DNA of 64,000 nt from Calliopum simillimum (taxonomy: Eukaryota; Arthropoda; Insecta; Diptera; Lauxaniidae): the NCBI GenBank assembly GCA_951812925.1, contig OX638368.1:157404492-157468491 (forward strand). Direction: 5' to 3'. The first letter of the stretch is position 1, and the number at the start of each line of letters is the position of its first letter. Shown here in pieces: positions 47,101-56,639 of this stretch. The notes below the pieces were generated by a model. The model ran no database searches. It was not told the DNA's origin and saw only the letters and a list, made by a program, of their open reading frames with translations. The translations under genes and the position numbers were made by a program.

Positions 47101-47468
47101 CGTATATCTTCGACAATAACATTTTTTCGCTCGATAAAACTTTCACGCTTCTTATCGATTACATCCTGTATTAGATGTCGACTCTTAAGAGTGCGCATGT
47201 GCAACGACTGTTTTTTTGCGTCGGCATACAGTCTCCATGTCGCCACATCCAAGCTCCGACAACGATTTATATCCAGAAAGGATATGCGAATAAAACCAGT
47301 AGCGGCAGCATACCGATTCAGACAATTGATGACGCCTGTAGCTCCTGCATTGGCAGATACACCAACGCTGCCATTAGTGCCAGTACCATGCTGCAACAGT
47401 TCAGTTAGTGAACAGAGATTTGGACCTGGACGGCGATACAGTTGGCGAAAAATAGTGGCAGGAAGCAT
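32104..47468 (-). CDS. CLS: Cardiolipin synthase (CDP-alcohol phosphatidyltransferase), four exons
   Basis: Makes cardiolipin from CDP-diacylglycerol and phosphatidylglycerol in the mitochondrial inner membrane. Exons in order of transcription: 47468-46905, 45547-45332, 32422-32287, 32228-32104; phases sum to 346 residues, close to animal CRLS1/CLS. The N-terminus is Arg/Leu-rich with few acids, fitting a mitochondrial presequence. The CDP-OH-P motif D-x2-DG-x2-AR-x9-G-x3-D-x3-D is complete (Asp187, Asp190, Gly191, Ala194, Arg195, Gly205, Asp209, Asp213) and is split between exons 1 and 2. The LEPTFISKVNT block of CRLS1 is in exon 3 and hydrophobic helices follow. Introns are 1.36 kb, 12.9 kb and 58 bp. 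The large one holds a RING gene on the other strand and many transposons. Confidence 0.95.
32429..33730 (-). other. CLS intron 2, exon-3-proximal part
   Basis: AT-rich. 32830-32955 contains imperfect direct and inverted copies of GAAACnnnTCTCA and CGTTTCCAT, perhaps a small decayed MITE. Nothing else recognised. Confidence 0.5.
33733..34063. mobile_element. PIF/Harbinger-like MITE
   Basis: Ends TAGCCTGTTTCCACTGAAGA and, in complement, TAGCCTGTTTCCACTGCAGA; flanked by TTA at 33730-33732 and 34064-34066, the 3-bp target duplication of PIF/Harbinger elements. 331 bp, non-coding. A related inner stretch occurs near 42950-43050. Confidence 0.8.
34067..35073. other. CLS intron 2, nothing recognised
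   Basis: AT-rich with A/T runs; no coding frame or element ends found. Confidence 0.55.
35074..36038 (+). repeat. Dispersed monomer-containing repeat, copy A
   Basis: Begins CTAGTAAGGGTGG after an A-run and ends GTAGTTTATA before AAAA. It contains CTTTGGCCTGGCCAAA, TACCCTACACTGCA, degenerate monomers with GTGCCACGC, and the tail phrase GACGGACATGGC, then GATCAAGAATATATATAC. It is interrupted near its 3' end by a hAT-like MITE (35552-36026). Confidence 0.8.
35552..36026. mobile_element. hAT-like MITE inserted in repeat copy A
   Basis: Left end CAGGCATTGAAATAAG and complement of right end CACGGGTTGAAATAAG; flanks GTGTAGGG (35544-35551) and GTGTAGTT (36027-36034), an 8-bp duplication with two changes. 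The motif CTGCAGTAATAA recurs near both ends. Confidence 0.65.
36039..37104 (+). other. CLS intron 2, flank and presumed promoter/5' UTR of the RING gene
   Basis: No element ends seen. The last 200-300 bp before 37105 should hold the promoter and leader of the RING gene; no TATA box or initiator could be pinned down. Confidence 0.4.
37105..38082 (+). CDS. RING-H2/coiled-coil protein with C-terminal CAAX-like CTVI, intronless, nested in CLS
   Basis: Likely E3 ubiquitin ligase of 325 residues. A RING-H2 finger opens the protein, with zinc ligands Cys6, Cys9, Cys25, His27, His30, Cys33, Cys44 and Cys47, and a Trp at 37 as in E2-binding RINGs. Residues about 85-310 are almost wholly charged heptads (K, E, L, Q), a long coiled coil. 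The layout resembles TRAIP/no poles (N-terminal RING then coiled coil), but the family member is not certain. The last four residues are CTVI, a possible prenylation signal, preceded by a Lys/Ser/Cys-rich stretch. No introns, opposite strand to CLS and inside its 12.9-kb intron, which suggests a retrogene. A poly(A) signal is near 38290. Confidence 0.88.
   Translation: MSQVVCSICWDVITKNDQLQAVTVCGHIFHTVCLQSWMRHSETCPQCRADCNSKQTIYLTFEETIGADNVITATGGGGVEINQNISVEDAQKTIAKLQIELLSIQESCKLDAENHREEIEWWEQKVADLEIQLQEATAKEKTLSEEFHYKLQDLNTEFHYKFQDLKKAKEELLDNLDKATNNEVQLRNKIEEARRSEDQVRKALKEQASKLMDLECEKAELQSKLESSVRNARWLKQNVDELQSSGGARSKTFASEGRRKAMEEKSASFDQLQSDVKEYEEKKQKMEDRLRRLRSEVDELEEKEAKLRAIKKDHKSCSKDNCTVI
38288..38295 (+). 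terminator. Poly(A) signal of the RING gene
   Basis: AATAAA in the phrase TATAAATAAAGGC about 200 bp after the stop codon. Confidence 0.5.
38672..38891. mobile_element. Foldback MITE (220 bp)
   Basis: Left CAGGCATGTTCTCA and complement of right GGCATATTCTCA; arms pair through CTTAAGGTGCTCTGC and CGGAATCGAAATGGAATC-like sequence. TTATA on both sides may be the target duplication. Confidence 0.75.
38975..39271. mobile_element. MITE with ACTGCCATACCTAAATTGGA termini, copy 1
   Basis: The left terminus is matched in complement by TCCAATTTAGGTATGGCAGT at the right. Internal phrases TTATTT and GGTATG recur in inverted pairs. A shorter relative is at 56273-56419. Confidence 0.8.
39500..40677. mobile_element. 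1.2-kb near-complete palindrome (foldback element)
   Basis: Starts TAGCCCAGGAAAATAAGA, ends with its exact complement, flanked by AGA on both sides. Arms of about 500 bp pair through the whole length, e.g. TTATGCGCACACGACTT against its complement, and TCTTCTAAACGGTTACTTCTA near the centre (~40010). No coding capacity. A single arm recurs at 44832-45103 and a fragment at 5836-5880. Confidence 0.9.
40957..41655 (-). pseudogene. RTE-type LINE, 3' fragment of the reverse transcriptase ORF
   Basis: The minus strand from about 41650 reads the RT thumb and C-terminus: FTYLGSIIS, LLYGCETW, then after a frame change RKWRWIGHTLRKP and GRGRPKTNW. These are typical of RTE/BovB-like elements. The body is 5'-truncated and frameshifted (near 41285). 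The 3' end carries ATACATACAT-type repeats around 40957-40975. Confidence 0.85.
41660..43370. other. CLS intron 2, mostly unrecognised
   Basis: GTAACGTTCnCAACG occurs at ~42000 and ~42345 in the same orientation. 42950-43050 resembles the interior of the MITE at 33733-34063. No coding frames. Confidence 0.5.
43375..43495 (-). repeat. Short GAAATTTTCATTT tandem array
   Basis: Five or so ~25-bp degenerate units around TTTCAGAAATTTTCATTT. The same units occur in inverted orientation at 45177-45272. Confidence 0.6.
43513..43855. mobile_element. Foldback MITE (about 340 bp)
   Basis: Left TAGCCGTGTTCACGATCCGG, complement of right TAAGCCATGTTCACGATCCGG. Non-coding. It shares the TAGCC start with the PIF-like MITE at 33733. 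Confidence 0.75.
43862..44805 (-). repeat. Dispersed monomer-containing repeat, copy B (reverse orientation)
   Basis: Three monomers with GGGCGTGGCACCTCCCATA at about 44046, 44602 and 44744, plus the CCGATGATGACTGGGTGTGG-like tail near 43890. Split by a MITE at 44128-44541. The CTAGTA end is not found on this copy. Confidence 0.8.
44128..44541. mobile_element. MITE inserted in repeat copy B
   Basis: TTACACTC at 44120-44127 is repeated at 44542-44549 (8 bp). Subterminal inverted repeats share GAACGG and TACGTCACGTCGTTT. The outermost bases pair poorly, so the exact ends are tentative; hAT-like by TSD length. Confidence 0.65.
44832..45103. repeat. Single arm of the 1.2-kb foldback family
   Basis: Matches 40395-40677 closely (TTTGCAAAAAACTGATTTTAGC-type block, TTTTTATGCGCACACGACTT, TAGGCTAAG end) with a ~50-bp deletion after GACTT. 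Confidence 0.8.
45177..45272 (+). repeat. Short GAAAATTTCTGAAAT tandem array, inverted partner
   Basis: Four or so ~25-bp units, reverse-complementary to the array at 43375-43495, ending 60 bp from the CLS exon 2 donor. Confidence 0.6.
45548..46904 (-). other. CLS intron 1
   Basis: Acceptor TTTCAG|TTAGATGG, donor TTTG|GTAAGA. It interrupts the catalytic motif between Leu188 and Leu189. No transposon ends recognised. Confidence 0.8.
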
Positions 47469-49330
47469 GCTGTATTATGTTATTGTTTTTCTTCTCCAAC
47501 GAATTGAATGGTCACAGAACAAGTCGGTGATGTGCTAACTGAAAAATCAAAGATTGTGATCAATTTCATTTTCTACATTTTTGTTCAAGGCCGTTACTCG
47601 GAAGAAAACGAATTTGTTGCGTACACCTCGAACATATGTATTTTCGTGTCGGCGTTCTAATTAGTATAGTTGAATAACACACAATCAATTTGTTCGGTGA
47701 AAGTGTACTACTTACCATTTGTTGGTTGTTTTCTTCGCGTTATGATTTGTGATCGATTTATTTTGTTATTATCGTCGAAATTCTATTTTTTGCCAATGCG
47801 GTCTTTTAATTTTTAAGTAATATGCTAACTTTGTAACCTTGCATTATCTTTCTGGGGTTTAGCGCAACGAAGACAAGTGTTGTTGTTGTTTATTTTTGAA
47901 GACAAATGAATGTTGGTGTTTATTTTTGTTCAACTGTCAAAAATACCTTATCAGCGGCAGTAGTACCAACATTGACAATTTGAAAAAAAAAACAATTAGT
48001 TTTGCCACAACTCGTGAGTTAATCCATGTATAACTTATCTCTTCATTTAATATGCGAATCGAAACGCACCCATGATGAAAAATATTGTATAATCAATTTA
48101 ATGGGGGTTATCGTGAATCAAGATTCCCGGAGAATTTTCTTAAACTGCAATAGAGAATGCACGGCAGTCTGAGAAAATTCCCCCAAAAAATTCGCCTAAA
48201 AAATTTCTCTCAAGGCTATGATTAATTAAAAAGGGATTTTTTTTTTTAATCGCACTTATTCGCTTAAGAAACAAATTATACACAAATCAAAAGTAGAAAA
48301 CCTATAACATATCTTTATTTTGTTAGAAAGTTTATTTATTAAACAGATTTAAGCGAGTAGCTAGAATATACATGGCAACCCAATAATTATGACGGGGAAA
48401 AAATAGGCAATCTAACGATTTCACATTCAATCCGAGTTGAACGATGTCTCAAATTTTTCATCTTGAATAGAGGTATACTATAGAGTCTATTGATTAGGTC
48501 ATCTAAAAGGAAGTAAGACGTTCACAAGTTTTTGTTACAGAAATCGGTCAATTGGTCATTAAAAATGAAAGAAAATTTCATTAGGGGTCCCTAAAGACAA
48601 GAAATGCTTAAAACTTAAGAATAATGCGTAAAATATGTCATAAAATGAAAGAAACAAGTAGCAAAAAAAACTCTAATTTTTCATATTTAATTATTTATTT
48701 ATTTATTCAATATCAAACAGAGATGACATCTCTTATAGACTAGACAACATTTAATTAACTAAAAAAATAACAATAACATAAATACATATAAATAAGATCT
48801 TCCCGTGTGAAAAAGAACGGTGGCCACTAATATTACTGATAAACACTAATAGTGCATAAGTGTTTTCGAGGTCGAACCACTAATGAACACTTACCGTGGC
48901 AAATAAACCACTGATGACCACAAATAGTGGCAATAGTGGTAAGTCTACCCATCCACCGTAGGCGACATCGATTTTGTTGCTGTAAAATGCTTAAAATGAA
49001 AATTTTACATGAAATATAAAATTTATGTTGAAATTTTTTTTTTGTTTTTATAAACACAAATGGTTTCAAAAGTACATAAAACATTATTTCTACTACGTAT
49101 ATTACAAAAACACATATTTTGAAGATAAATAAAAATATCGTTATACATGGGACTTAAGAAAATCGTCCTAAACACCTGGTTTTTAGCAAAACTTTAAAGT
49201 TTACAACAAATCTGAAATCATTTTTGAGCTCAGCAGCCCCAAATTATTTAAAGTACCAAATTTCATCGATATCCAACCACTCCTTCTATTTTTGACCATT
49301 TTTTGTATGGGCTCAACGCACTGTGCGGAT
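47469..49330. other. Region upstream of CLS
   Basis: The CLS promoter and 5' UTR should lie in the first few hundred bases; no TATA box was placed. 48830-48950 has several short copies of CACTAATAGTG/CCACTnnTG, a weak internal repeat. No coding frame supported. Confidence 0.5.
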
Positions 49331-49349
49331 GCCTAAACAGCCTAGTCAG

Positions 49350-49958
49350 TCAGTCAGTGAAGATTACATCAGTTTGCAAACGATTTACATAGGAAGTGAC
49401 AATATAGTTAGAAAATAATACTAGATTGGTAACAGTTGATCTTCCGGTACGGAATCCGTGCTGGTGATCAGACAAAGCATTGCCAAAACAAGGTGAAATT
49501 TTATCGTAAACGATTTTTTCGAAAAGTTTAGGTATTGCACAGATTATAGATATTGGCCTATAGTTACAAACGTCCTGTTTCGGACCTGACTTATGGATAG
49601 GAACGATATGAGATACTTTCCAAGTATCGAGAAATATTCCACTGGCAAGCGATTTATTAAAGATAAAATACAAAGGATAAGCCAAAGACTTAGCACAATA
49701 TTTTAACAAATAATGTGCTATGCCATCAGGACCCTCAGATATTTTTCCCCTGATATTTGTAAGGGAAAGTTCTATGTCGTATTCGGATATGCTAACGTTA
49801 CCGATATCACAAATAACATCAGGCACTGAGCATTCAGAGACATTAGAGCTATTGTTGGTATATACCGATTTGAAATTTGCCGCAAAAAAGTTACAAATGG
49901 TATCAGTATCCTGAGAGAATTCGTTTTTGTAGTGCATTAAACTTGGTAACCCATTCAT
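49350..49958 (-). pseudogene. LINE reverse transcriptase fragment
   Basis: An open stretch carries GPDGIAHYLL, IPIHKSG, NYRPISI and HQHGFRTGRST, the RT fingers and start of the palm. It ends before the YADD motif, so it cannot be active. Its upstream portion continues at 50774 beyond the inserted repeat. Confidence 0.85.
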
Positions 49959-49966
49959 CTTTTTTT

Positions 49967-50767
49967 ATACCCTACACCCAGGATATATTCACTTTGTCCT
50001 TCCGTTTGTAACGCAGAGAAGGAGGAGCGGCAGATATAGAAAAGTATATATATTCTTGATCAGCGTTACCTCCTGAGTCGATATAGCCATGTCCGTCCTT
50101 CAGGCTGGCTGGGTGGCTGGGTGGCTGGCTGGGTGGCTGGGTGGCTGGCTGGCTGGCTGTGTGTGGAAATACATTTTTTGGGAAAACTAAGCAAGATAAT
50201 TCAATGAAATTTGGTACACAGCCATTGTCGTCAAAGATAACTCGGGGGATTGAAAATAAGCGAAATCGGTTAATGGACACGCCTACCACCCATACAAAAA
50301 ATTCCTTCAAAATGCAACTTTTGGAGTATTTTTTACGACAATACAATCAAAATACACATAAATACTAAGAATTGTAATTGCAGGCTCTGAGAAAAAACTG
50401 GGCAAATTCGGACAAAAGGGCGTGGCACCTCTCATATAAGCAAAAGCTTCAAAGCGTTTTTTGAGATAATCGAACTAAATTTTACTCAGACACTGAGAAC
50501 TATAAATACAAGCTTTAAGTAAAAATTGGATAAAATCGGACAAGCGGGCGTGGCACCTCCCATATAAGCAAAAGCTTCAAGACGCATTTTTTGAGATAAT
50601 CCAACCAAATTTCACTCAAATATTAGAACTATAAATGCAAATTCTGAGAAAAAACTGGGTGACTTCGGACAAGAGGGCGTGGCACCTTCCATATAAGCAA
50701 AATTTTCAAAACACTGCTGTGTAGGGTATTTAATTTTTAGCCAGGCCAAAGGTAACACCCTTACTAG
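49967..50767 (-). repeat. Dispersed monomer-containing repeat, copy C, with exact ends
   Basis: Inserted in the LINE reading frame, so both ends are visible. On the minus strand it starts CTAGTAAGGGTG and ends GGGTGTAGGGTATA, flanked by six A's on each side (T6 at 49961-49966 and 50768-50773). It has three monomers of about 125-130 bp with GTGGCACCT near 50422, 50550 and 50678, the GATCAAGAATATATATAC tail, and a CTGG-rich simple repeat at 50101-50160. Confidence 0.88.
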
Positions 50768-50773
50768 TTTTTT

Positions 50774-51600
50774 ATTTAAATAGGACCAGAAAGATTTACT
50801 GTTAGTCTGCAATTCATCTTCGGTTGATAATAAATATGCACGATAGAGAAATTTGTTGAGTGTATCAAAATTGAATTGACAAATTAAATAATTGGATTTA
50901 AGTCGCAAATCTTCCTTAGAATTTCGAAAGCGCTTGTAAGCTTTGTTTTTCATATTTTTTAGATTACATAATCGTTTATTAAACTAAGGAGGATTATTAT
51001 TTAATCTCACCGATTTTAAAGGAATATTATTAATAATGGCATCATTAAAATAAGTTAAAAATGTTTCATACATGCGCTTGAGATCAAGTCCAGAGAACAA
51101 TGATTCCCAATTACATGAATCAAGATAAAAATTCATAGCCTCAAAATTAACCCGGTTATAAACATGAACAAATCTTTGAGATAAATCAAGTTTTTGATAG
51201 TATACTATCGACATTTCTAAAATAATAGGAGTATGGCGAGTTGATTTTTCAAAAAGAGGAGCACTAGGAACGTCGATCATAATAGATAACTCCTTATCAA
51301 TAAAAATCAAGTCTAAAATACGATTGATATCGTTGGTGATATTATTGATCTGAATCAAATCGTATTGGCTTAAAAAAATCGATGAGAAATGTCTCAATAT
51401 CGCTGGTAACATTAAATGGAGTTAGATATTTGTTATCGAAATCAAGATCCCATACAATATTTCCAAGGTTAAAATCTCCAGTAATGATTACATGTTGATT
51501 GGGTGTTAAAGCATCCAATATACTCCGGCAGTTTTCCAAATGAACTTTATACAGATCAAAACAGCTGGACGGAGGTATGTAGCTAACAACTACAAACAGT
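50774..51600 (-). pseudogene. LINE endonuclease domain remnant
   Basis: Overlapping frames on the minus strand carry HVIITGDFNLGNIVWD near 51470 and, after a frame change, the RHTPIILEM block near 51225-51250, matching the catalytic GDFN and H-containing parts of an APE-type endonuclease. At least one frameshift near 51345-51410 and stops upstream of 51540. Confidence 0.7.
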
Positions 51601-51919
51601 TCAAAATCATGTCTAAGACTGATTTGATAATGATTTGATCAACCGAGTAAGGTTGCTGAAAAGGCAGCGTAATTTGTTTACATGAAAACACATTTTTTAC
51701 AGCAATCAGGACACCTCCCCCCTCGTAAGTCCCGTAGTCACCGAGCAACGATCTTTGCGAAAGACATAAGATAAACTATTAAAAATTTCTGACGTTAGAT
51801 GGTTTTCCGTCAACCAAGTTTCGGTAAGAACAACGATATCAAAAGGAAGTGAACTAGAACATAGTATTGATAATATAATGAGAATAAGGATGCAGAGTTA
51901 TGACATCCCGAGGTATTAA

Positions 51920-52291
51920 TTAAATTTTTGATCTAGCTACCTTAGTCTGTGTAGATTTGCGACGATTTTTACCATTACGAGGCATGAATTCATGGACGAC
52001 AGCACCCACAGGCCAAACATCCTTGGACAGTATGCAATCAAATTCACTCGCAACCAAAGACAATTTGAATGAAGCATAACCACGAGATTCAGGTAAATTT
52101 AGCTTGCGGCAACTCAGTGAATCCAGGGCTATTGATGAAAAGTTAACTTTATTTTTAATATAAGTTACCAGATTATCTTCAGTAGTAGCCGGTGCTAGAC
52201 GAGAGATGAACAAACTCTTACGAGGAGAACGTTGAACCACCACCAATTCGCAATTCGACTCGACGTGCGGTTGTTGTTGGGAGGACTCCAA
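51920..52291 (-). pseudogene. LINE ORF1 C-terminal fragment
   Basis: 123 codons with KSLFISRLAPATTED near the start, a pattern common in insect LINE ORF1 proteins (RRM-like nucleic-acid binding), and a basic C-terminus (NRRKSTQTKVARSK). It has its own ATG, but the rest of ORF1 (finger, coiled coil) is not seen upstream. Confidence 0.65.
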
Positions 52292-52300
52292 ATCACCAGT

Positions 52301-53537
52301 ATTTAAATTGCTAACAGAAGTCGTCGCAGAAACGATAGCATAGTATAGAGTAACTTCGGGTATTGTGATATAGTCGGGTGATGAGATATACCAGCTTATT
52401 TTCTCGGCATAAATTTTCTTGTCAATACAATAGTGGAGTTAATAAAGCCCTTTAGATGGGAGTCCTCAAGAACAGCTCCGATTTTTATGTTTTTTTTTTT
52501 TTAATTTTTTTTTTTTAAATCAGAAACATTTTGAAGCGCTGCACACTGGGGCAAGGAGCCCTCATATGTGGCATCAAATAAACGGAGCTACATACTGCAA
52601 CCAAATTACATATACATACTAAGGATGGATCACTAAAGCTTTCAACAAAATTTGGTCAAATTTGAACAAGAGGGCGTGGTACCTCCCATACAAGCAAAAT
52701 CTTAAAAACTCTATATTGAGAGTGCTTTCTGAGATAATCGAAGCAAATTTGGTACAATTGCTACGAATAGTAAAGGTCAGCTCTGACAGGAAAATTAGAG
52801 ACCAATATTGACCAATATTGCGACTTGAATGAGATAATTTCTTACTTAAGTGTTCGTGATGACCACTTGTCCTCTTTTCCAGCTGTTTTAACAAAAAACC
52901 GAATTGCTGTTCAAAATTATCATGTCCAGAACTATACATTATGTTTTTAAGTTCTTGTCTCGTGACAAATAATAAGGTAGAGGCTATTTTTAGAACAAAA
53001 TTAGAAATTTTGAATAATGTCGGCAATGCAAAATTTTCTTGTCGCTTCTAGAAGTCAATACTAAACGGAATATTTTTGAATCATAACTAATGCTTGGAAA
53101 GGCTTGGGACCTAATTAAATTATCTATTATTTATTTGATTTCGTAAAATTTTTCTTCTCCATTTTATTTAACTTACCTACCTAAATGTGTTAACATTTTT
53201 AAGGGAAAAAATATGTTTATATACGGTTACACCCCAGAAGATGAAGATTCCATGGTCAAATAACATTAAAAAATAATAAACTTTAGCAAAAAACTGATTT
53301 GATTAATATGGAAATAACTTATAAAAATTATTTCAGTCTACAAAGTTAAAGTTTAGCGTGCTGTAGTGATGAAATGAGTTTGTTACAAGTTATTTGAAAA
53401 ATGGCAAATAGTACGTTGGTTAATATATTAATACCAATATAAAATGGTATCCTGAAATAACATTTAATTTTTTGAATTATCGCCAGGTATTGGGAGTATC
53501 TGCCCCAGTGTGCGCTGTCGGAATTATATATATTTTT
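52301..53537. other. Intergenic; one lone monomer of the dispersed repeat
   Basis: About 52655-52765 is a single monomer (GAGGGCGTGGTACCTCCCATA) without element ends. Otherwise AT-rich and unrecognised. Confidence 0.6.
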
Positions 53538-53549
53538 AAACAATATTTA

Positions 53550-54005
53550 TGGGAAAAGGAAAGCCTCTCCGATCACTGGAGACCCAAAGAAGGTATGCGA
53601 CAGGCGAAGAGGCTGATCGATCCAAAACATGTTAAGGCTGAAGCTGTTCTAAATCTCAGCAGGAAAGATATAAAAACGTGTAGTGAGATAATGACAGGTC
53701 ACTGTAAACTTAATTATCACCTAAAAAAGATGGGTTTGGTAGACGATGACTCCTGTAGACTCTGCTTAGAGGACTTTGAAACAGCAGAGCATGTGCTAGG
53801 TGCATGCCCTGCTGCGTTTAGACGCAGAATTAGGTACCTAGGAGCTGAGATTTTAGATCCAGGTGACATAGGTAAAATTAATCCCATGGCAGTAACAAGA
53901 TTTATAGATAGTCTGGAACTGTTTTAATTAGGGAAAGAGGCTGTACAAAAGATCTTTTAGGTCGCAGTACAATCTAGAGCCTTTTAAATAATAATAATAA
54001 TAATA
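53550..54005 (+). mobile_element. 5'-truncated LINE 3' end with (TAA)n tail and 12-bp TSD
   Basis: AAACAATATTTA at 53538-53549 is repeated exactly at 54006-54017. Between them lie the last ~125 codons of ORF2, ending at 53927, and a 3' UTR with a TAATAATAATAATAATAA tail. The coding part has a C-terminal zinc knuckle (CRLCLEDFETAEHVLGAC) after MTGHCKLNYHL, as in I/LOA-type elements. Confidence 0.9.
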
Positions 54006-54344
54006 AAACAATATTTAAAAAAAGTTATTTTTAAAAAAAAAAATTGGAAAAAATATACAACAAACAAAAATCAAAATAGTCATTTTATATGTATTTGGCA
54101 ATTTTAAATCCGAATCCAGCATTAGAATTGCTGTATCTTATAAAGTTTCTGAGATATTTTCACATTTTATAGGGTCTTAAATTGTGTGTATAAAAACTGT
54201 TGCCATGTTTTTCTTAAGAACGGCTAAAGCGATTTTATTGAAACTTTGGTAAATGATGCGTATTTGCGTATACTAAAGAATGAGATAGATTGCAGTGTGG
54301 TGAAACTAATTAAATAAAATTCGAAATAGCTTATCCACAAAAAT

Positions 54345-55640
54345 TTCTCATACCAAAAATTTTTCAACGAAAAATCAAAAAAAAAAAACAAAACAAAATA
54401 TCGTGTTTTTTTACTCCTTTGCCTATAACTTTATTTGGGTTAGAGATAGGTATAATCATTTCCTTATAAAAACAAGTAAATAAAATTTCCTTCAAAATGG
54501 TTTATTTAAAAGTTTCCGAAATATGCCTACTCAAACATAGAAATTTTGTTTATGCGGTCGCAAGAACGGTTTCAAAACCAAAAATGTGTTGTTTGGTCGG
54601 GGACCAAAATTTATAGCTTTCGCTATGTAAAAATACTCCACAAATTTAAAGGAGGTACCTTTGCTTAGACTCCGCAACACTGCTGCGGCGCTGGGACACT
54701 TCTACCACGGTGGTAAGGTGGTGGAGATGGACACCAAGTCAGTACTTCAGGGGATGACCAGGAGTCAATGATGCTGACTAGGAGTCGTTGTTCGTGACCA
54801 TGAGTCACTGTTTCAGCGATGAGCTGTATGTAAGTTAGACCGCCGCAAGCAAAGAATTACAAAAAAGCAAACTCAAAATCTATTTATTTAATTTACTTTT
54901 ATTGATATTAAAACTTTATAAAGTTAAAATTTAATATTAAAATATTGATTATAAAATGCTGCTGTTGTTTGCGGTGTGGGTTCTATGCAACGAGTAAGAA
55001 CGATTCCAACTTGAGCTTTACACTTTCTAACATGTCAAGTTGAAAATAGTTTTCAGCAGTTGTCAGCCATTCATTTTGTATTAGAGTGAGCGAGACGGCA
55101 ACACTCGCTAGGGTTAACAAGTATTATACATTCTTATTGGAAGGTTTAAAGATCGAATGTAACGAGTAGTTACAGATCGATCGGGTGGATAGTGTGGCCG
55201 TTTATCGGGTAACTACCCCCAAGTTTGGGATTTGAAGTTTATGCATTTCCCCGCGTAAGCAAGTGTACAAGGCAAAATATGCTTAGAAACGCTTATGAAT
55301 TTTTTCATAATTTTTGGGGACATTTTATATTTTTTCAAAACTGGTCAAAAAAATCATTAAAAAAGTTCCAAAAAATTCTGAAATTTCTTGGGTGTTTCGA
55401 AGCATTTTTTGCAAAAACTAATTCTCCGACTGAATAAGCAAAATTGCTTTGTTTGAGGGGCCATATTTTGGTAAATTTTTGACATAAGAAACTTTTGAAT
55501 AAACCGTTTTCAAGGTAATTTTATCCTTTTTTTGTTGTATATGGCATTGCCCATACCTATCTCTAACTTAAATAAAGTTAGAGGCAAAAGAGTAAAAAAG
55601 CACAAGAACTAATTTTCTACAAAAAGTTTTCTAAAAAAAT
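54345..55640. repeat. Inverted-repeat element, about 1.3 kb, decayed
   Basis: Left arm 54345-54545 pairs with right arm 55441-55640 at roughly 70-75% (shared ACTTTATTTnnGTTAGAGATAGGTAT). The 0.9-kb centre holds nothing recognised except short direct copies of GACnAGGAGTCA near 54755-54815. Confidence 0.55.
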
Positions 55641-55709
55641 CTGTAAAAGATGACATGTCATCAAAAATCCAAAACCTGATAATTACCATAAACCATATGA
55701 TTAGCAATT

Positions 55710-55766
55710 CATATTGGCCCTATGCTCCTCCTAGGAGTTAAAGGAGAATACATACATACATACATA
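55710..55766 (+). mobile_element. 57-bp RTE LINE tail with 16-bp TSD
   Basis: CATATGATTAGCAATT at 55694-55709 is repeated exactly at 55767-55782. The insert is only the last bases of an RTE element (AGGAGTTAAAGGAGAATACA, as in the fragment at 40957-41655) plus a (CATA)n tail. Confidence 0.85.
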
Positions 55767-56272
55767 CATATGATTAGCAATTAACCCATTATAAAGCGTG
55801 TCTAATTGCGTGTCTACGTTATGTTCGAATTGCTTTAAATATTTATGGAATTAATGAACAAAGCACTTTTCAGCACCAATAAAAACATACTCATGTTACT
55901 TAGCTACAACTTTTATATTTCCCACACTTAATGCATTAAGAACAATGTTTCCATTGAGAAAGGTGAAAAAAAAAAAAAAACAAACACAAGGAAATACTCC
56001 TACATACATACATACTTACCTAGGTGGCATATGAATTGCAGAGCTGTAAAAAAATCCTTATTCCTTCATATTTAATAAATTACAATGGCACACAAAAAAA
56101 ACCTACAGGATTTTAAAATATCGTTGCTAGAAGTTGCAAAAAGCGCTGGTTTCAGGTTTATGTTCCATTTTTGCAATACAATAATTGTGCAAAATTTTCT
56201 GAAAATTTCACCTTTTGTTAAGAATAGCTCAATATCTTGTGATACTGAAGTAATTCTAGAATTGTATAACAC

Positions 56273-56419
56273 TGGCATACCTAAATTGGAGCAATATTCG
56301 AGTGTTAGCGTTATTTAACCATCTCTGTATGCTTCATGTCCATTTATATGGAGCATACCGAAATAGAGAAGGGTTAAATTACGCTGACGCTCGAATAACG
56401 CTCCAATTTTGGTATGGCT
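56273..56419. mobile_element. MITE with GGCATACCTAAATTGGAGC termini, copy 2
   Basis: Ends pair (GCTCCAATTTTGGTATGGC at the right). Same family as 38975-39271 but only about 147 bp. Confidence 0.75.
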
Positions 56420-56500
56420 GTAAGATTTTATAAAGTTAATTCCAATAACGAAAGCTTTAATAGATAACACTGTCCAATAATTTAAAAAAAATGTAATAAA

Positions 56501-56634
56501 GACAAGACTTGGCTATACTGGGACGATAGCCCTATCATAGCTGCGTAAAATCTCCGATAGGTTTTGCAAAGTTAGCCTCATAACAGTTTTTATCGATCTC
56601 TAAAGATTCGTCCCAGTATAGGCAAGCCTTGTCC
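56501..56634. mobile_element. Very short TIR element (134 bp)
   Basis: Left GACAAGACTTGGCTATACTG and complement of right GACAAGGCTTGCCTATACTG, then GGACGA in both arms. No TSD determined. Confidence 0.7.
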
Positions 56635-56639
56635 CTAAT

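Larger units (their letters stand above)
49350..52300 (-). mobile_element. Degenerate LINE, truncated, interrupted by repeat copy C
   Basis: Reads from about 52300 downward: ORF1 (52291-51920), then an endonuclease region (GDFN motif near 51470), then RT up to about 49350 where homology stops inside the palm. Frames are broken in the endonuclease region, and an unrelated repeat is inserted at 49967-50767. Confidence 0.8.

Noticed and set aside
52619..53026. 135-codon minus-strand frame
   Set aside because: It runs through a lone monomer of the dispersed repeat and AT-rich flank, with no recognisable domain.
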